Shown here one piece after another: positions 24,001-36,250 of a DNA stretch of 64,000 bases. The DNA comes from Phylloscopus collybita (lineage: Eukaryota; Chordata; Aves; Passeriformes; Phylloscopidae). The first letter of the stretch is position 1. The number at the start of each line of letters is the position of its first letter. The translations under genes and the position numbers were made by a program. The stretch is from contig JAJNNQ010000016.1 in the NCBI GenBank assembly GCA_027886175.1, forward strand, positions 3,856,501 through 3,920,500. The letters run 5' to 3'. The notes beneath the pieces are model-generated. The model saw only the letters and a list, made by a program, of their open reading frames with translations, was not told the origin of the DNA and made no database searches.

Positions 24001-24292
24001 AATCATAGAATGGTTTGGGTTGGAAGAGGCCTTAAAGGTCACCCAGTTCCAACCCCACCTCCACCAGCTCAGTTTGCTCACTGTTCTGTCCAGTCTGGCT
24101 TTGAACACTTCCAGGAATGGGGCATCCAGAACTTCTCCAGGCAACTTTTTCCAGCCTCACAACCCTCATAGTAAAGAATTTTTTTCTAATATCTGATCTA
24201 GACCTGCCCTCTTTCATTTTGAAGCCATTCCCCCCCAGTCCCATTACTTCACACCCTTGTAAACAATCTCTGCTTCCTTCTTGGAGGCAAGA
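24001..24292 (-). mobile_element. CR1 LINE 3' end, minus strand
   Basis: Begins with the classic minus-strand CR1 tail AATCATAGAATGGTTTGGGT. It continues through GGTCACCCAGTTCCAACCCC, TTGAACACTTCCAGGAATGG, the GTAAAGAA..TTTTTTTCTAATATC block and TTTTGAAGCCATTCCCCCC. It is relatively well preserved, truncated at its 5' end near 24292, and lacks ORF2. ORFs on both strands here are UTR translations. Confidence 0.92.
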
Positions 24293-24388
24293 CAATCTGC
24301 AAGACAATTTTAGTTTTTCTTTTTCCTTTCCCCAAAGTTCAAATTTGTTCTGAGTCATTCATATTTGAGTATTACTAAAATAAAGTAC

Positions 24389-24446
24389 TTTCCTTTCAGA
24401 ATCATAGAATGTCTCAGGTAAGTCAAACACTTTTCCTGAAAGGAAA
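24389..24446. other. 11-bp inverted repeat enclosing a CR1 tail scrap
   Basis: TTTCCTTTCAG (24389-24399) is exactly complementary to CTGAAAGGAAA (24436-24446). Between them, at about 24399-24419, sits AATCATAGAATGTCTCAGGT, which reads as the last ~20 bp of a CR1 3' end on the minus strand. It may be a very short dead-on-arrival insertion or a chance match. Confidence 0.45.
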
Positions 24447-24640
24447 TGTTCACAGAGAAGGCATCACCACTGGGATCAAGAACACAGAGTACCATATGCA
24501 TCATTTGACATCCTTGGCTCTTGAAATATCTGGTAGGGAGAGAGAGAAAAATGCATATTGCTTCTATGGCATATACTATAAGCCATTTGCCATCATTGTC
24601 AGGTCAGAATATTTTTTTTTTCAGGTGGAATAATCCCTCT

Positions 24641-24642
<2 letters not shown>

Positions 24643-24696
<54 letters not shown>
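24643..24696. repeat. Poly(T) run of 54
   Basis: An uninterrupted run of 54 T, the longest homopolymer in the window. It follows another T-rich patch at 24612-24621. No poly(A)-tailed source element is recognisable on either side. Confidence 0.95.
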
Positions 24697-27600
24697 CCCT
24701 GAAGATTTTGTTTAAAGCCATGTCCATCTCAGTGAAAAGTGAACATTTCTTATTGTGCTGGAAGCATGCATTAAATGTCTCTAGTGTATGGTCTCCCTGC
24801 ATCACATCTGCTCAAGCCATCCTTACTGTGGAGGCTTGACACTCCTGCACTTTCTTGTTTGGCTGGTCAGTTAACCAGATCTAAGAATCATGGATATTTA
24901 TTATGGTTGCCAATCTGAGGCTGAATTTCACCTTTGAGAGTCATAGGAGGTTTCATTGCCCGTTTTATTTATCGCAGTGTGATATTGGAAGAGAATGGCT
25001 AAGCACTGTAATGCTCAAGATGACATTCTAAAGGAAAATTTGCTACCTTGCTAGGGATAAATTATCTAGAACATTTCATTAAGGGGGCTTTTTGCAGTAC
25101 TGAGAAGTTGGACATATTCAGGGCAAGTCATTGTCTCTCTGAGGTTTAAACTCCTACTTTCTTAGTGGGGGAACATAAAATAATCCTTTATCACAGAGCA
25201 GGTCTGATCAAAATTTTTATCTTGTCAACATTGAAATGTTCTGTGGGAATATAGAAAATTTGTAGAGATATTGTGGGGGGGAAAAAAGGCATTTTAGTTT
25301 CAGAATGGACCATTGAAACTTTTGGATTTGAAGCAATGTCTTGTGTCAAGATGTATTAGACTTTGGATTGTTAACCATCATCTATGACTTAAAAAGTCAA
25401 GATTGGACTAAAGGATTTAAGTTTTATAGAAGCAGAACATAACCCTAACACAAAATTAATTTCCCTCATAAATTTTTACTTAAGTGGAATAAAATAAATG
25501 AGAGCTCTTGTTCTGACTGCATAGAAGACATAAAATGAAGAGGAATGTCAACCAGGGTCTCTCTCAGCCAGCAGATATTGAAAGTTTGCCTTCAGAAAAG
25601 TCTCATTTTTGGTGCTTCCTGAAAAAAAAGGACCTTGACATCCTTGCAAAAAGTTAGTGATTGTATGAGAATCATCAGTATCTGGCTCACCAGGATGTTG
25701 TTATTGATTCAGAATCAAAACAAATCTAAAAAAATGTGATATATGCTCCAAAATTAAAATTCCAAGCTTCAAACCAAACTGAAAAGATTCTGCTTTTCTC
25801 CAAATTTCTTTTCTTGGATTCAGCCACCCATCCAAGGAATATCCCACTCTTTGGTAGCTATCATGGCAAAATTTGTTTCTGTGTCTTTATCATCCTTAAG
25901 GATTGCCAGTGTCCATGGAGGTGCTCCCGTGGGACAATTGCTGTTTTACTTGTATGACATCATGGAAATAAGAATTATGTGTAAAATTAAAACTAAAAGT
26001 GCAGCAGGCCTTCTTTCACTGACAGCAGTGGCAAGTTTTCTGTAGAATACTTATATAATAGCAAGATTTTTTGCATTATTCCCATCTTTTCCCATATAAA
26101 TCCTATAAAGGTTGTTAAACATAGCCTCACATGTTACAGGCCTGCTGTACTGTAAATGTCCCTTATCTACCAATGACTCTTAATCAATCCCTATAAAATC
26201 TATCTAGTTCCTAAGAATAAACAAAGTACCAGGAAAAATTGGGATGTCTTGTTCTGTGCTACCTTTTTTTACCTCATATTTAGATGTTGAGTTATAATTT
26301 TGATGAAGGGATTCCTTCAAATACGTTGAACTGTGTAATGTAATGCACAAGAAATTGCAATTGAGTTATCACCTGTTACTGATGACCAAAAAAAAAAAAA
26401 ATTTGCTCAGATCAGCTATTTGAGGTTAATGTGCCTGAAACACTATTCAAATTTCTCTGGTTGGGTTGTAGAGTGATTAGGTTCTCATGATTTGGTCACA
26501 CAGATTTTTAAATCCCTCTCCCCAGTAATCTATTTACTATGGTCTGAATCCTTCACATTTTGCTCCAGGGCAGTGAGGCAGAATAATATGACTTTAACAT
26601 GTCTGAGGGTAGAAGAAAATTAAGTCTTTGGGGCCACGTGAAGGTGGGCTTGGGTAATATGTCCACATGGATCATGATAATCTAGTCCTCGGAGGAAGTT
26701 CTTACTATTTTAGTATTGCCTTTATTCTACAATGGCCCTTTCTACCAAATGTCAGATCTTGAAGGCACGTGTGTCTTTTTTAAGGAAAAGTGCATTTCAG
26801 AGGCACTGGCACATTCCCAAAGTCAAGGCTGTTTGCTTTTCCAGTTCCATACATCTTTTTTTCAGGAAATTCTTCGTGGTAGAGATGCTTGAGTTGTGTT
26901 GCCAACATTTTCTGGCACTATGGTCCCTGTATGATGGAGTCAGAATCTGGTATTTCACTTTGCTTATCTCTGCACAAACACAAAAAATGGTTTCTGTCCT
27001 AGAGATTTTACAGTAAAAACATTAAATAAAGAAAAAGAAAAATAAAAAAAGAAAAAAGAAAAAAAAATATTGAATTCAGGGACAAGAGACAAAGAGAGAT
27101 ACCAGCAGTTTCAGGACAGCTGGGACCTACCACTTATCAGGTTCCATGGGCATCACACAAGTGAATTTTAAGACTGGGAAGATGAATGAGGAGGTGGCTT
27201 TACAGATGATAATAAGGTACTCCTTTGAGGCCCATCTTCATCCTTTCCACGTTTTGAAATGCACATCTTCCTCCTTTCTTGTGTACCCTTTATAGCCTGA
27301 GCAGAGAAGAAAGAGGGAGAGGTGCAGTTTTCAGTCCATAAGAAGATGGAGACTTGTCTCAGGTATTGATTAGAGGTCAGTGTTACATTTCACTGAGCTT
27401 TTGTTTGCATATGAGATTACCCAGAGATGAAAAGTGGGCAGAAGAAAAAGGGCCCCCAGTAGGACACTGGAAGAGGATAAGGAGGGTTTACCAAGGAGTA
27501 CACTGTAGGAATGATTAGAAAACTGGAAAGAGAAGTGCAAAAGAAGAGGGTCACTGAGGCCAAAAGAGAATAGCTTCAAAAACAGTGTGGCACACTGCTT

Positions 27601-30575
27601 CAAAGGCAGGTAGGAGGGCAGTGAGGATGAGAAGGAGACATTGTCCTAGCTGTCCTTACGTGAGAGGGAAGTCATTTCAAACTGCGAAAAATAATTTCAA
27701 TGCGCTGTAAGGAGCACGATGGTATTTTTGATGGGATGGTAAAAAGTGTAATCATCAAGTTTACAGATAAAAGAAGACTGCAGACAGAAACCACAGCCTT
27801 AACACTGCCAATGGTGCAAGAGTGGGAATATTTAGTGAAACAAAATGGTTTAAGTTGATTTATGAGTTAGATGAAGTTTTCTTTCAACCATTAAGTGTTA
27901 TTTATTGTATTTCCCTGAATTTTCCCCGAGTTCAAAGTACATTTTCTTTATCTTTCTTAATGTGGGTTTGCATCTTGTTTGTTTGTTTGTTCTTTACCTT
28001 GTCAATTTAGAAAATGCAAATAAACTAAAAGCTACTGCAGCATTTAAATGAGACATGTTTACCTGAACCTTAATTTGGTAGAAAGGGTTTTTTAGTTGTT
28101 TGAAGAACCAGTGCCAAAATTACTCTTGCAAATTGTCTGTTGAGCTTCCACTCTGATGCAATTTTGTTGAGTATCTTCTATACTCCTCCAAGTCTTATTA
28201 AAAATTGTCTTATCAGCCTTTCTCTAGATTTTCCTGAATCTGCCATTGTTCAAAGTGGATTCATTCCATTCCCTCTTCCTTTGTTTATAATTATTTTTCC
28301 ACTGTTCTGCTCGACATATACATTTCCCTCCCAGGATATCTGCACTGAGATATTTTAACTGGATTTTTACTGCGATGTCTTGTGCTGCATGTCTTTTTAA
28401 AATGTCTTTATTTTAAAATTTGCCTGGTATCATATGCTTTTGATTTGGGAATGTAGACCTAAATATTCTAAAGAGTTCTAAAGTGTTTCAATTGATGCAG
28501 GTTTGCATTCAGTCCCCAGGGGACTGCACAGCACAGGAAATAAAGCCCTGGGTTTATTTATGTATTTCACTTTTTCTAGAGCTTGCTTTTGGCTCAAGGT
28601 GGAGTCATTAAGGGATCCAGTTTCCCACAAACCTGTGCACTGCTCCTTAAAGAGGGAAACAAAGCAGCCCTCCATAACCTCACCAGTGCAGGTGGTAAAT
28701 CTCTGACCCCCCCCCCAATCCATCAGCACTCCCCTTAGAATCCTCAGCTGCAGAACTGCACCTTGAAGTGTGTTACACCAATATTATTTAGACTTTATAC
28801 ATTTTAAACTGGACAAGTGTCTGATTTCGGGGAGAAAACATGAGGAACATTCTCCTCCTGAGTGCCTACTGTTCCACAGCAGCAGGGACCTGGCTAATAA
28901 AGTTTTTTATGTTAAGGGAGTTATAATTTGCTAGCAGGATCTCGACAGTTGTCTTTGGAATAAGACAATATGCCTTTCCCCTCCCTACCGGGCCTAATTC
29001 CCTGGTAACCTTATTGAAAATGTGCATGGGCTACAAAACTAAAGATTAACTGTCCAGGGACCTGCTTCCTGGAGCTTATTTGAAGATTAAATCAAATGGC
29101 AGGCAATATATATTTGGTAATTCAGCTTTGTTTCAGACTTTTCCAATCTTGTGGCAAGTATAATAGAAGAATCTGACACTCAAAAGCACTAAATGGGGTT
29201 TTTTTTCTTTTTTTTTTCTTAATTTGAAAATGCCTGGTATTTCTATCCCTAGAAAAATTAGAATTAATGATTTATTTCCTCATGTCTGAAGATTCTGCTC
29301 TTTTATTTTTGAACATGAAGCAAAGCCATTTTAATTACAGATGGTGTGAACACTTTTTTCTCTTTTTGTGACATACTGCTCTTTCTCTTTTACTCTACAC
29401 AACAAACACCAGCAGAAGAGTTTTAAGAGAAGCAATGAAATATCTACTGTTGCATTACAGCATTCATTTAAGCAGGAAAGGCAACACACATATTGTTTTT
29501 TAACTCAGTGTTTAGGCTATGTATTAGTTAAACAAATTTCTATTCAGCAAATTGGATTGAGATGGATGGATGTGTTATGCTGTTTTAAAAAACTGTATTT
29601 AGAAGGCACATTCAAAGACACTGAAGTGTGATTTGTCCTAGTAGCAGACATCTGAAGAACAAGTGACGTTCCTACACAAAATCTATATTGGTGATGTATT
29701 TAATTACAGAGTTGATTGAAATTGACAGCTTCAGTGACCTATGAGTGCACTGTTACTGACTGATGGATGCTTCAAATCTGGTTACTTTTAAACCAATTCA
29801 CATACTGTTCAATAATATCCTGTCAAACTGCAAACTGCAGTTTTGCATGTATATGGACTAGGCAGAGAACATTTTAATTAACAGAAGGTAGAGATGAATG
29901 ATGCTTAAAAATTGATGTAATTTAAAAAAAAAAATGATCATCATGATTTGAATAGGAGATAAAGAACTCTCAGTGTTATTCAGAGTGGCTGCATTCCTTA
30001 AGAAACCTATATTTTACTTTCATGCTCACTCATATCAGCCCCAAACCTCTCAACACAGATTAGCTCTTCAGGCTCTTCTGCACACATGCAGGCAGCTCTT
30101 CATTAGGAGCTAGAGAGAGTCATTGAGAAAATGGTGCCTCACCTTTCTGCTAAAAGGAGACCTGCTAAAGGAGACTGGAACTTTTGTAGTCAGCCACAGG
30201 GCAGAGACCAAGTCCTGTAGATGTCTCCAGTGGCCACTTTGCTCAGCCTTCCAGAAGCATTAGTCACAGACTCAACTGGAGCATCTCATTTTCTCCTCTG
30301 TCTCCTTTGCTTCGACTTCTCTGCAGTTCTGGGAGGGTGGGTCATGCTTTTTCTCAAGCTCTTGAGTAGTGTCTTGGGTCTCAGTGGACAGTCAGCTATT
30401 TCTTAGGAATTTATAGAAACAGAGGTTATCTTCTGGAAGAGTGACCAAGAAAGTGTGAAGTTCTGGCTGAAGAGTTCACGTTCTGATCTGAAGAAAATGG
30501 CATAAAGGATGAGCAAGTATCTGAGATGTTAAAAAAATCAAGTAGCCTCCTAACCTCATTTAGTTAATTTCTACC
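24697..30575. other. Long unique AT-rich stretch, no gene
   Basis: Nearly 6 kb without a recognisable gene or repeat family. Minor features are an A run at 26388-26402, a purine-rich patch at 27029-27067, a short (GTTT)n near 27976, a 17-bp palindrome at 28510-28526, a C run at 28687-28697 and a T-rich patch near 29200. The part at about 28880-29110 looks repeat-free and might be conserved. Confidence 0.5.
28510..28526. other. Perfect 17-bp palindrome
   Basis: CAGTCCCC-A-GGGGACTG is symmetric around a single central A. GC-rich palindromes of this length are rare in such AT-rich DNA. It could be a dimeric protein-binding site, but no partner factor is identified. Confidence 0.4.
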
Positions 30576-30577
30576 CA

Positions 30578-30600
30578 TATCATAGAATCATACCCTGGCA
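30578..30600 (-). mobile_element. Possible CR1 tail octamer relic
   Basis: TATCATAGAATCATA matches tandem copies of the CR1 3' octamer (ATTCTATG) read on the minus strand. Nothing recognisable of CR1 follows, so this is either a minimal truncated copy or chance. Confidence 0.3.
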
Positions 30601-30759
30601 GTAATGGTAGCAAAAATAAAAATAAGCAAACTTTCCCTCTCCCAGGGTTTGTTAAAGTGATCCACGTCTTCCTTACTGCCAAATTATTCTGTGGTAACTA
30701 TGTACATGATTTAAAACAGGAGAAACATTTAGGCTCCAGGATATGGTCTGGTTGACTGC

Positions 30760-30830
30760 TGGTGTTGGGCCATGGGTTGGACTCAGAGGTGATCCCAGAG
30801 GTCTTTTCCAGCCCCTCTGATTCTGTGTGA
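30760..30830 (+). mobile_element. CR1 LINE 3'-end fragment, plus strand
   Basis: GGGTTGGACTCAGAGGTGAT, then CCAGAGGTCTTTTCCAGCCC and TGATTCTGTGTGA, reproduce the end of a plus-strand CR1 3' UTR, including remains of the terminal octamers. Upstream parts are not recognisable. Confidence 0.75.
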
Positions 30831-30834
30831 AATA

Positions 30835-33800
30835 TGTCAGCTCACCCTCCCAGTGGCATCATTTCTCTGTGGAACAAATCAAGAATCATTGATCATAGAT
30901 GATTTTCTGAGAAAGCAGGAAAGGTTAGAAAGCTCATGTGAAACAAATATCTTCTGGGTGCAAAGCATCAGGCTGAGAAATGAATTTCCAATGAAGATTA
31001 AGCCCCTTTAGAAAACTGTAGGCTCTCTGCCTGTGAAGGGGCTTTCTTAGTGTAGCTAAAGTTATTAACTTTGTACATAAGTGATGAAAGAATCAGAATT
31101 CTCATAGCCAAAATTTACATTTAAAGGAAAGTGAAATGTTTCCAATTTACAAAAACAAAAACAAACAAACAAACAACACTAAAAAAACAAGAAAAAACAG
31201 AATTTTTGTAAATTTTGGAATTTTTGTAAAAAAAATTAAATACTTTTGCATGTAGTACCTTTTTTTAGTGTAGTAACATTTGCATACAGTAAGTTTAAAA
31301 TGTTATCTTCTATTTTTTTTTTGTTTGTTTTCACTTTTGTATTTGTTTCCAACACAGTTTTGCATTTTAATCATACAAGTAGAAGTAATAGATTTCACAC
31401 TACACCCTGGAAAACATCTTTACACTCTCTGCAATGGGGTAAGTAACAGAATACAGAAATATTAAAATTCTTACTGTTATCCAGAATTTTACCAGTGCAA
31501 GCAAACTTACTTTGTCGTCAAGAAGGATTTTGAAAATATCCTTTGAGTGGAAAAAAAAAAACAAACCCAAGAACAAATAAGAGTATTTAGCATTGGAATG
31601 AGTTCAGGGGGTGAAGATGCTGCAGGAGTTTCACATCTTGTATCAGTTATAGCTGATATGTAATTCCTGATAGAATGGAGCTTGTCATAGACTAACCAAA
31701 ACATTTATCCCCAGACCAAAAATATATAAGATTTATTTTTTCTCTGTGGCCTGCACTGAGTTCTAAATTGTAGTTGGGGATAATTCAAATTAGAAGTTAA
31801 TCTTTACATGCCTTGGTTCATGGTTCATGCACACCTAAAAGCTGAAGGGTAACTTGAATCTAAGTATGTTTTCTCTGTTTCTTCATCGTGTTAAGTGCTT
31901 GTATCCAAGACTAATTTTGGCTTGATCTCGTTGGTTCAGTTTTATGCAACTCCCCTTGCAATGAAGGCTACAAAATGTATTTTTGTCCATGCATGAATGG
32001 CCTAAGTGGAACATCTTAGATGGAACATCTATGCCTCTAATTGCTTAACAATTGCTTTGTAGTATAAGAGACTTGCTCTGCTGTTTGCAACTTTTGCAGA
32101 CTCCAGAAATGCTTGGTTGATATTTTCTGGGTCGAATACCTGCCCCAGGCTGAATGGGATAAAAGAGTTCAACTGTTTCTAAGAACAAGATTAGGAAAAT
32201 AAGCCTTGTTTTCTCATGTTAAAAACCATTGTTTGAACGGGTTTAAGATAAAGCCTTGCTAATGTCTGTGTTTTAATGACAGCAGGAGCTGGGCAGTGAG
32301 ATCTCTGAGTCAACAAGGAAAGTTAGAAATTCAAAACACAGATGCTGCTCCATGCCTTGCTTCTTTCAGTCTGAATTCAGTCTGTCAAGCATTCAGACCT
32401 TTCCCAGTGTTCCCTTATTTAGGTATTTCAAACTCCTAGGAAAAGCTTTACCTGAAATAATTTTTGCATTTATCTTTTCCCACCAATCTAGCAAAGATGA
32501 GCTGAGGTAATTCTAGCTGCAATAGTCAAATATTAAGCCAACTCTTGATTTTTTTTTTTCTCATCAGCTTGTTCACTTGGCTGTAAGTGTAGCATTAGAA
32601 TAATCTCTCCACATCAGGAAAAGAAATATAATGACGTGAGTATTACACAAAATTTGAGCTGAATAGCAGACTCAGTGCAATTTTAGTAGTTTTTCTCTTC
32701 GTTCTCAACTTTTCTATTTTCCTCTCCAGCATTTCTGGATAGACATTCCGAGACTATCAGTGTGAATGGGATGTAACAACAGCCATCTGCAGGTCAGATA
32801 AACCCATCCATCAGCACATCAGCAAGTGGACCTAAAATATTTATAGAATTTTTATTCATGAGAGAAAGAAAACGTTAATTGGTGATTAACATAAGAAGGT
32901 AATAATGAACTCAAATCTGTGTAGTGCAGTTTTGTTATTACTCATTTTCTGCAGGCAAGATAAGAAAACAAAATGAAGAAATTAGTTTTCATTTGCCAGA
33001 AGAGCTATTTTGTGTAGATTACTGATGAAATGTATTTTCAAATCTGATGCATCTGTACATATCAAGATGCATTTCTCTGATCTAGTGAAATATCACAGAT
33101 ACTTCCCAAAAAAGGGAGCTTTATAACAAACAGTGAAATCTCTATCAATCACTGTGTATTCATAATAACTCATAGCCCTGATACTTAATTACAGCTAAAT
33201 ATAATTTCTGACTTGAAACATTTTCAGCATAGCACTCAGCACATTCCTAACTTAAAATGCAGTTTTTTTGTATTAAAAGTTCAAATGCTTTAACGGATTT
33301 GAGTCTGTCATGAAGTTGTCTATACAGTCAGCAATTACTGTATGTAAAAGTATGAAAATAAGTTCAATTTCTGCAAAACAAGCAACTCTCTTGGAAAAAA
33401 GGTAGTGCTCCTTTAAGGAGTCTTCTTCAGAGAAAGGAAAGCTGAAGTGCCATAAAAAATTATATCCATTGCTTGTCTTCTCCTAGTTTAATTTCATTTT
33501 AACTTAAATAAACATTTCTTTACATTTAGCAACATTGGAAAAGGCTGTTCTTACTCATTTTGTATGATTAAAACTACATTAGCAATATAGATGTATTAAT
33601 TTACAGATACAGATACTAATTGCTTAAATATTGAGTTCAAAACTAGACAGTAGTACTGGGAAGGGATAATTGGTTCTTGCCGTAGAAAAAAAAAACTATA
33701 ATAAAGAACTTGAAAGTGCTGTCACATTTCACATAACAAGCAAAATCTCAGAATATTTGAAAAATATTCTGAAAGAAAATGTCTTGGGGCTCTCTTAATG

Positions 33801-35800
33801 AGAATGAATGTGGTTTGAAAAGATCAAATAATATTCACATATGTCAAATACAGGTTCTAATAACAGTTAGAGATAATGAATAAAATTAAAGTAGGTCATT
33901 TTTAGTCACTTAGGATCCAATAGGAGGCATACCTCTTCCTAACTGCTTGTTAAAATATAATTAGAAGCATTTGCTGTATTTACAAAAAAAAATTTTCTAT
34001 ATCAAAGATTTAAAAAATTAGGATGGGATATTTTACCCTTCTTTAATTTTCTGGTTTTGTTTTATTAGCATTTGAGTAGTAAATGGCATATAAATATGTT
34101 AATATTGTAATAACTGGCATAGCACAATCATAACCATAAGTAATATGGCAGCTATAAATATTTTGATAGGAGAGGTGGGGTTTTTCCTCTCATCCTGAAT
34201 ATGATGGCTCTAGCAATCAACAATTATCTACAAATATATGAGTCTGAACATACAGAATTATGGAAAGAAAAAAAAGTCCAAATTGCAGCATTATTTGGAC
34301 ACCAAATATTGAATTTTGTACAGAAAACATATGGAAATTCTTAAGAGGAAAAGAATAATCAGGGTGAGGGATCTGATATTGTCTCCTTTGGGTGCCAGTT
34401 CAAGTGAATTCAACAGACACTCAGCACATTTCAGCACTGGTCATTTGTCCACAGTAGTGATGAGGGGAGACCCAAGGGCTTTCCAGACTGCTTGTTTTAG
34501 GTTTTCAGATGGGATTCAGCTGGCTCAAAGTGGATCCAACCAATTCAAACCAGATCAAACCAGATCCAGCTTGATGGTCTGTGGTCAAAGATGTCTCAGC
34601 TCTTCCAAAAATAAGCCTTCTCTGCAGCTTAGATTTTTACTGAAGGAGTTACGTACAAAATAAGTTAGCAATGTTTTTGCATCTTGTTATCTATAAACAA
34701 ACAGATGAGGAGATACTTTTTACCAAGGCACAAATCCTTGCATTTAGCACTAACCACCTCTGGTCCATGTAGCAGAACACTGATTTTAAAATCAGCACTT
34801 CTATTTGTTTACTCTCTCACAGGCAGCATAAGCTGCTCTTAAAACCAAGTCCTCTTAACGACACAGAACCTTTTACACCCTCCTTTTTTGCTAATGTATT
34901 CTTCAAGGGAAGACTGGCATGTTTGAAGATTACTCCCAGACATAATGAAGGAACATCAGAAAGCCTGTTGGCCTAGAAAAGAGCCACTCACAGCCATTCA
35001 TTTATGCATATCCCACTCGCATGCTGGTAGTGTTTTGTGACACGTATTTCCATCCCCTTATCCCTGAAGTTATCAGGCACCATGTGCAAGGCAGGCATTA
35101 AAGCAAGAACATCACCCGTGACACCTAGTTAGTTGGTTAGAGACAAAGTCGTTCCCTCTTATCTCAGCAGGAAGCCACACTACTTTGAGCCCAAAGCTTC
35201 TTGGTTCAATTTCTTGCTGGAATTGATTCCTTATAAATATGAATTACTCCTCATTTGATCTTTTCTCATTTGTGGGCAGGGCAGCAGTGCCCCACAGATC
35301 TGTGTGTGGAGGGTCCACATAGGTTTTCAGTGTTTTCTCTGTGGAAGGCAAGAAAGAGGGGTTGGGTGCTTCTCTTTGGAGGGTGAACTGTGTTTGACAA
35401 AACCTTATTGGAATGGGGGCTTAAAAGCTTAGGGCAGCAACGGGAGGAATATGTCAGATATACATTAAGCCCCTTCTCATCCTGTAGAAATTCATCACAG
35501 ACCCCAGGGAAAATCTTTAAAGGTAGATCTGGGACTTGAGCTGGGGTCTTCTTCTGTGAATCTTCATTGCACTGTCATTCCCCAGGTATGCAGGATTAGA
35601 CAGGAGGTAAATAGAGCTGTAAAAACTGATGAAATTTGTGAAATTGTAATGTAGGTCCAACATTCTCAGGAAGAAATGACAACAATTATCTGCTCATGGC
35701 TGAGAGAGGAACCAAGACATTATCTTAGTCACCTTCCATGAGTTAAAGAGTAGCAGACCAACCTAACCCTTAGCCACTGTTTTGTGCTGGAGGAAGTTGA
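30835..35800. other. Long unique AT-rich stretch, no gene
   Basis: No exon, RNA gene or family-level repeat recognised. Simple features are an A/C patch at 31150-31190, a duplicated GAATTTTTGTAAA near 31200-31230 and a 10-bp perfect stem (CAGAATATTT at 33749-33758 with AAATATTCTG at 33762-33771, loop GAA). A 115-codon ORF at 34316-34663 has no domain. Confidence 0.5.
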
Positions 35801-35813
35801 TGTTTATCTTTGG

Positions 35814-35867
35814 GCTTTATTTTCATTCTGGACATAATGAGCTTTATTTTTATTCTGGACATAATGT
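35814..35867. repeat. 27-bp tandem duplication
   Basis: Two adjacent 27-bp copies (35814-35840 and 35841-35867), each beginning GCTTTATTTT or GCTTTATTTTT and ending CTGGACATAATG, differ at only two positions. It is a recent local duplication or a minimal minisatellite. Confidence 0.9.
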
Positions 35868-35974
35868 ATGTGTGGACATACCTGTTAAACCACTCTGTGT
35901 GTCTCACTGTCACTGAAGGGTTTGTAGGTATTGTCTCATAAATGTGATCCCTTTCAGCTTTCGATGAGTTACAA

Positions 35975-36250
35975 TTTCATAGAGTGGCAGAGTTTGGAAG
36001 GCAGGTCTGGAGACCTTGTTCAACTCCCCTCATCAAAGCACAGTCAGCTGAATTACTCTGGATTGTGTTCAGTTGAGTTTTGACCATCTCCAGTGATGAG
36101 GGATCTCCAGCCTCTCTTGACAGCCTCTTCCTAGTCACCCCACTTATTTTTTTCTGATGTTTAAGAAGAATTTAATGTAGTTCAGTTTGTGCTCATTGAC
36201 TCTTGGCCGGTCACTAGGTACTACAAAAAGGATTGTGCCTCCATCCAGTA
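35975..36250 (-). mobile_element. Old CR1 LINE 3' UTR fragment, minus strand
   Basis: Starts ATTTCATAGAGTGG. The following blocks occur in CR1 order: CTGGAGACCTTGTTCAACTC, CAAAGCACAGTCAGCTGAAT, TTTTGACCATCTCCAGTGATG, CTCCAGCCTCTCTTGACAGC, a TTTTTTTCTGATGTTTAAG block, CAGTTTGTGCTCATTGACTC and CCGGTCACTAGGTACTAC. It is clearly diverged, so an old copy, and it is 5'-truncated near 36250. Confidence 0.85.

Noticed and set aside
24032..24358. 108-codon minus-strand ORF and a 78-codon plus ORF
   Set aside because: Both are translations of the CR1 3' UTR.
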